Shown here in pieces: positions 21,631 to 23,394 of a stretch of DNA of 23,394 nucleotides (positions are counted from its first letter, which is position 1; each line of letters opens with the position of its first letter). Source of the DNA: CAZVUW01 sp964629825 (GTDB lineage Bacteria > Actinomycetota > Nitriliruptoria > Euzebyales > Egibacteraceae); assembly GCA_964629825.1 (NCBI GenBank), contig CAZVUW010000050.1:1-23394 (forward strand). The letters run 5' to 3'. The position numbers and the translations under genes are program-made. Below the pieces are notes generated by a model, which made no database searches, had not been told where the DNA came from, and saw only the letters and a program-made list of their open reading frames with translations.

Positions 21631-23148
21631 ATGGCCAGCTCGGAGCTGCAACGCTCGGCACCGGCCCTCAGGGCCGCCTCTGACGACCCGGTCGCCGTGC
21701 CGTGCGACCTGCTGGTCGTGCCGGTGTTCAAGGGCGGCATCGAGGGCCCCGGCGCCACGCCGGTGCTGCAGGCCCTCGGGCTGGAGAGCTTCCCGGTCAC
21801 GCCGGACTTCCGCGGCGACGTCGGGCAGTCCCTGCTGCTGGCGGGAACGGGGGTGGCGGCGAGGGCGGTGCTCCTGGTCGGCCTAGGCAGAATGGACGCC
21901 GTCGGGCCTGCACTGCTCCGACGGGCGGCGGCGGTCGCGGGGGTGCAGGCGCGGCGCTCCCCCGTCGTGGCGACGACGCTCGCGGCGGTCCACCCCACCG
22001 ATTCGGTGGTCCAGGCCGTCGCCGAGGGGTTGGCACTCGGCGCGGCCACGGATGACCGCTTCCGCTCCGCCCGCAGCCCGGCCTCATCCCAGCTGCGCGA
22101 GGTCGTCGTTCTCGTGCCCTCCGCCCGGCGGTCCGCCGCGAGCCTGTCGCTGCGCCGGGCGGAGCGTTACATCGCCGCCACCCTGGCAGCGCGCCGTCTG
22201 GTGGACACGCCGCCCGGCGCCAAGCGCCCGCAGCAGCTGGCCGAGCAGATCCGGGCGCTGACCGAGGACACCTGCGAGGTCGTGATCCACGACGAGGAGG
22301 CGCTGGCCGAGCTCGGCTGCGGCGGGATCCTGGGTGTCGGCCGCGGATCCACGTCGCCCCCGCGCCTGGTCGAGCTGCGCTACCGCCCGGCCAGCCCACT
22401 GAGCCACGTCGCCCTGGTGGGCAAGGGCATCACGTTCGACACCGGCGGCCTGTCGCTCAAGCCGACCGCGGGCATGGCCGCGATGAAGTCAGACATGGCG
22501 GGAGCGGCCGCCATCGCGGGCGCCTGCAGCGTCCTCGGTGACCTGGGTGTCCGACTGGCGGTGACGGCCCTGCTCCCCCTGGCCGAGAACATGCCCGGCG
22601 GCGACGCGCAGCGGCCGCAGGACATCATCACGACCGCCTCCGGCCTGACGGTCGAGGTGCTCGACACCGACGCCGAGGGACGGCTGATCCTCGCCGACGC
22701 GCTGGCCCTGGCCGCCTCGCACGGGGTGGACGCCATCGTCGACCTGGCGACTCTCACGGGTTCTGCCATCACCGCCCTGGGCCGCTACGGGGCGGCCGTG
22801 ATGGGCTCCGACGAGGACCTGCGCGGGGCGCTGTGCCAGGCCGCCGAGATCGCGGGGGAGCCGCTGTGGCCGCTGCCCCTGCCGGTCGAGGACCTCGGGC
22901 CGTTCCTGCACTCGGACGTCGCCGACCTGCGCAACATCGCCGACTCTAAGACGGTTGACCCCGGCGGTGGGGCTCTGACGGCGGGGCTGTTCCTGCACCG
23001 TTTCGTCGGCGACGTCGCCTGGGCGCACCTGGACATCGCCGGTCCCGCCTTCATGCCCGAGGAGCTGGCGCGGCCCTGGCTGCCCGCCGGCGCGACCGGC
23101 TTCGGCACGCGGACCCTGCTGGCCTGGCTCGAGCGGCGCTCCGAGTAG
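21631..23148 (+). CDS. pepA: Leucyl (cytosol) aminopeptidase, M17 family
   Basis: Two-metal exopeptidase removing N-terminal residues in the cytosol. The 505-residue protein has an N-terminal macro-like domain (about 1-170) and the catalytic domain with K265 and D270 in VGKGITFDTGGLSLKP, K277, D288 in MKSDMAGAA, and D347, E349, R351 in the signature TDAEGRL. The signature usually begins with Asn (NTDAEGRL); here it is Asp (D345). All metal ligands and the catalytic Lys and Arg are kept, so activity is expected. The start ATG at 21631 follows GGAGGG by 4 bases. It converges with the glycosylase gene at the right edge with only 3 bases between stops. Confidence 0.95.
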   Translation: MASSELQRSAPALRAASDDPVAVPCDLLVVPVFKGGIEGPGATPVLQALGLESFPVTPDFRGDVGQSLLLAGTGVAARAVLLVGLGRMDAVGPALLRRAAAVAGVQARRSPVVATTLAAVHPTDSVVQAVAEGLALGAATDDRFRSARSPASSQLREVVVLVPSARRSAASLSLRRAERYIAATLAARRLVDTPPGAKRPQQLAEQIRALTEDTCEVVIHDEEALAELGCGGILGVGRGSTSPPRLVELRYRPASPLSHVALVGKGITFDTGGLSLKPTAGMAAMKSDMAGAAAIAGACSVLGDLGVRLAVTALLPLAENMPGGDAQRPQDIITTASGLTVEVLDTDAEGRLILADALALAASHGVDAIVDLATLTGSAITALGRYGAAVMGSDEDLRGALCQAAEIAGEPLWPLPLPVEDLGPFLHSDVADLRNIADSKTVDPGGGALTAGLFLHRFVGDVAWAHLDIAGPAFMPEELARPWLPAGATGFGTRTLLAWLERRSE

Positions 23149-23151
23149 ACC

Positions 23152-23394
23152 TCAGCGCTGGCAGGAGTCGCAGGCGTGCATCATCCGGGCGCCCAGCTCC
23201 CAGCGGCGCACGGGCGCGTTGCAGCGGCGGCACGGCTGCCCTCCACGTCGATAGACGTACAGACGCTCCTCATCCGGGATGCGCCCGGGGCCGGACGCGC
23301 CAACCTCGGCCGGGTCGCGCGTGACGATGCGACCCAGGCGCACGCCGGTGCGCAGGTGCCTGGAGAGGGTGTCCCACAGGCAGTCCCACTCCGC
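23152..23394 (-). CDS. Fpg/Nei-family DNA glycosylase, C-terminal part (5' end outside window)
   Basis: The visible 80 residues are the end of a DNA glycosylase/AP lyase for oxidised bases. AEWDCLWDTLSRHLRTGVRLGRIVTRD is the end of the helix-two-turn-helix domain, and ERLYVYRRGGQPCRRCNAPVRRWELGARMMHACDSCQR is the zinc finger, with pairs CRRC and CDSC as ligands and the DNA-binding Arg in GARMMHACDSC. The IVTRD... DEERLYVYRR spacing fits the actinobacterial Nei2 (endonuclease VIII-like) group better than Fpg/MutM, but the N-terminal catalytic residues, which would decide, are beyond the window. Confidence 0.88.
   Translation of the reverse strand, partial: AEWDCLWDTLSRHLRTGVRLGRIVTRDPAEVGASGPGRIPDEERLYVYRRGGQPCRRCNAPVRRWELGARMMHACDSCQR

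Noticed and set aside
1..23394. Mobile elements, integrases, tRNA or rRNA genes, defence islands
   Set aside because: No transposase, integrase or nuclease-helicase set, no target-site duplications or tRNA cloverleaf seen on either strand; gene content is housekeeping and regulation.

Overview
This is a chromosomal stretch from a very GC-rich actinobacterium (Actinomycetota). The evidence is the codon use (almost every third position is G or C), frequent GTG starts, several promoters with a TANNNT box 6-7 bases before a start codon (the leaderless-mRNA pattern common in this phylum), and gene types typical of the phylum: a LigC-type ATP-dependent ligase, a two-cysteine-pair Nei-like glycosylase, a FasR-like TetR regulator next to an acyl-ACP desaturase, and a stand-alone RsbW-like ATPase. 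I cannot place it below phylum. I see no phage, IS element, CRISPR array, tRNA or rRNA. It reads as core chromosome, and gene-free stretches are all under about 200 bp.

Left part (1-3.5 kb): the lysine/diaminopimelate genes dapC and dapD (minus strand, dapD cut by the window edge) diverge from an AlkA-like DNA glycosylase, followed by a membrane-anchored J-domain protein. 3.6-5.9 kb: a bifunctional class A penicillin-binding protein with a long Pro/Glu then Gly tail. 5.9-9.1 kb, minus strand: a degenerate EAL-HDOD signalling protein, then a tightly coupled trio (5'-3' exonuclease, TPM-like lipoprotein, unknown protein). 9.1-10.9 kb: a short-chain dehydrogenase and a LigC-type ligase. 11.1-12.7 kb: a secreted subtilase whose Asp-Pro repeat linker contains a 100-N assembly gap. 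12.8-14.2 kb: an alpha/beta-hydrolase fused to a GrpB (UPF0157) domain. 14.2-15.2 kb, minus: a PlsC-like acyltransferase and dodecin. 15.3-17.5 kb: an ArsR regulator divergent from a SulP anion transporter, with a long dyad between them. 17.6-18.4 kb: an RsbW-like anti-sigma ATPase overlapping a gene of unknown function. 18.5-20.9 kb: a FasR-like TetR regulator converging on an HAD phosphatase and an acyl-ACP desaturase whose promoter carries two perfect dyads. 21.0-23.1 kb: phosphoglycerate mutase and leucyl aminopeptidase. Right edge: the C-terminal zinc finger of a Fpg/Nei-family glycosylase.

Most notable are the hydrolase-GrpB fusion, the compound operator in front of the desaturase, the dyad covering both ArsR and SulP promoters, the ATPase/orphan-partner pair, and three convergent gene pairs that each end in one shared CTAG giving TAG stops on both strands. 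I did not find a clearly new multi-gene defence or biosynthetic system. The best candidates for undescribed biology are the ATPase/orphan pair and the hydrolase-GrpB fusion.
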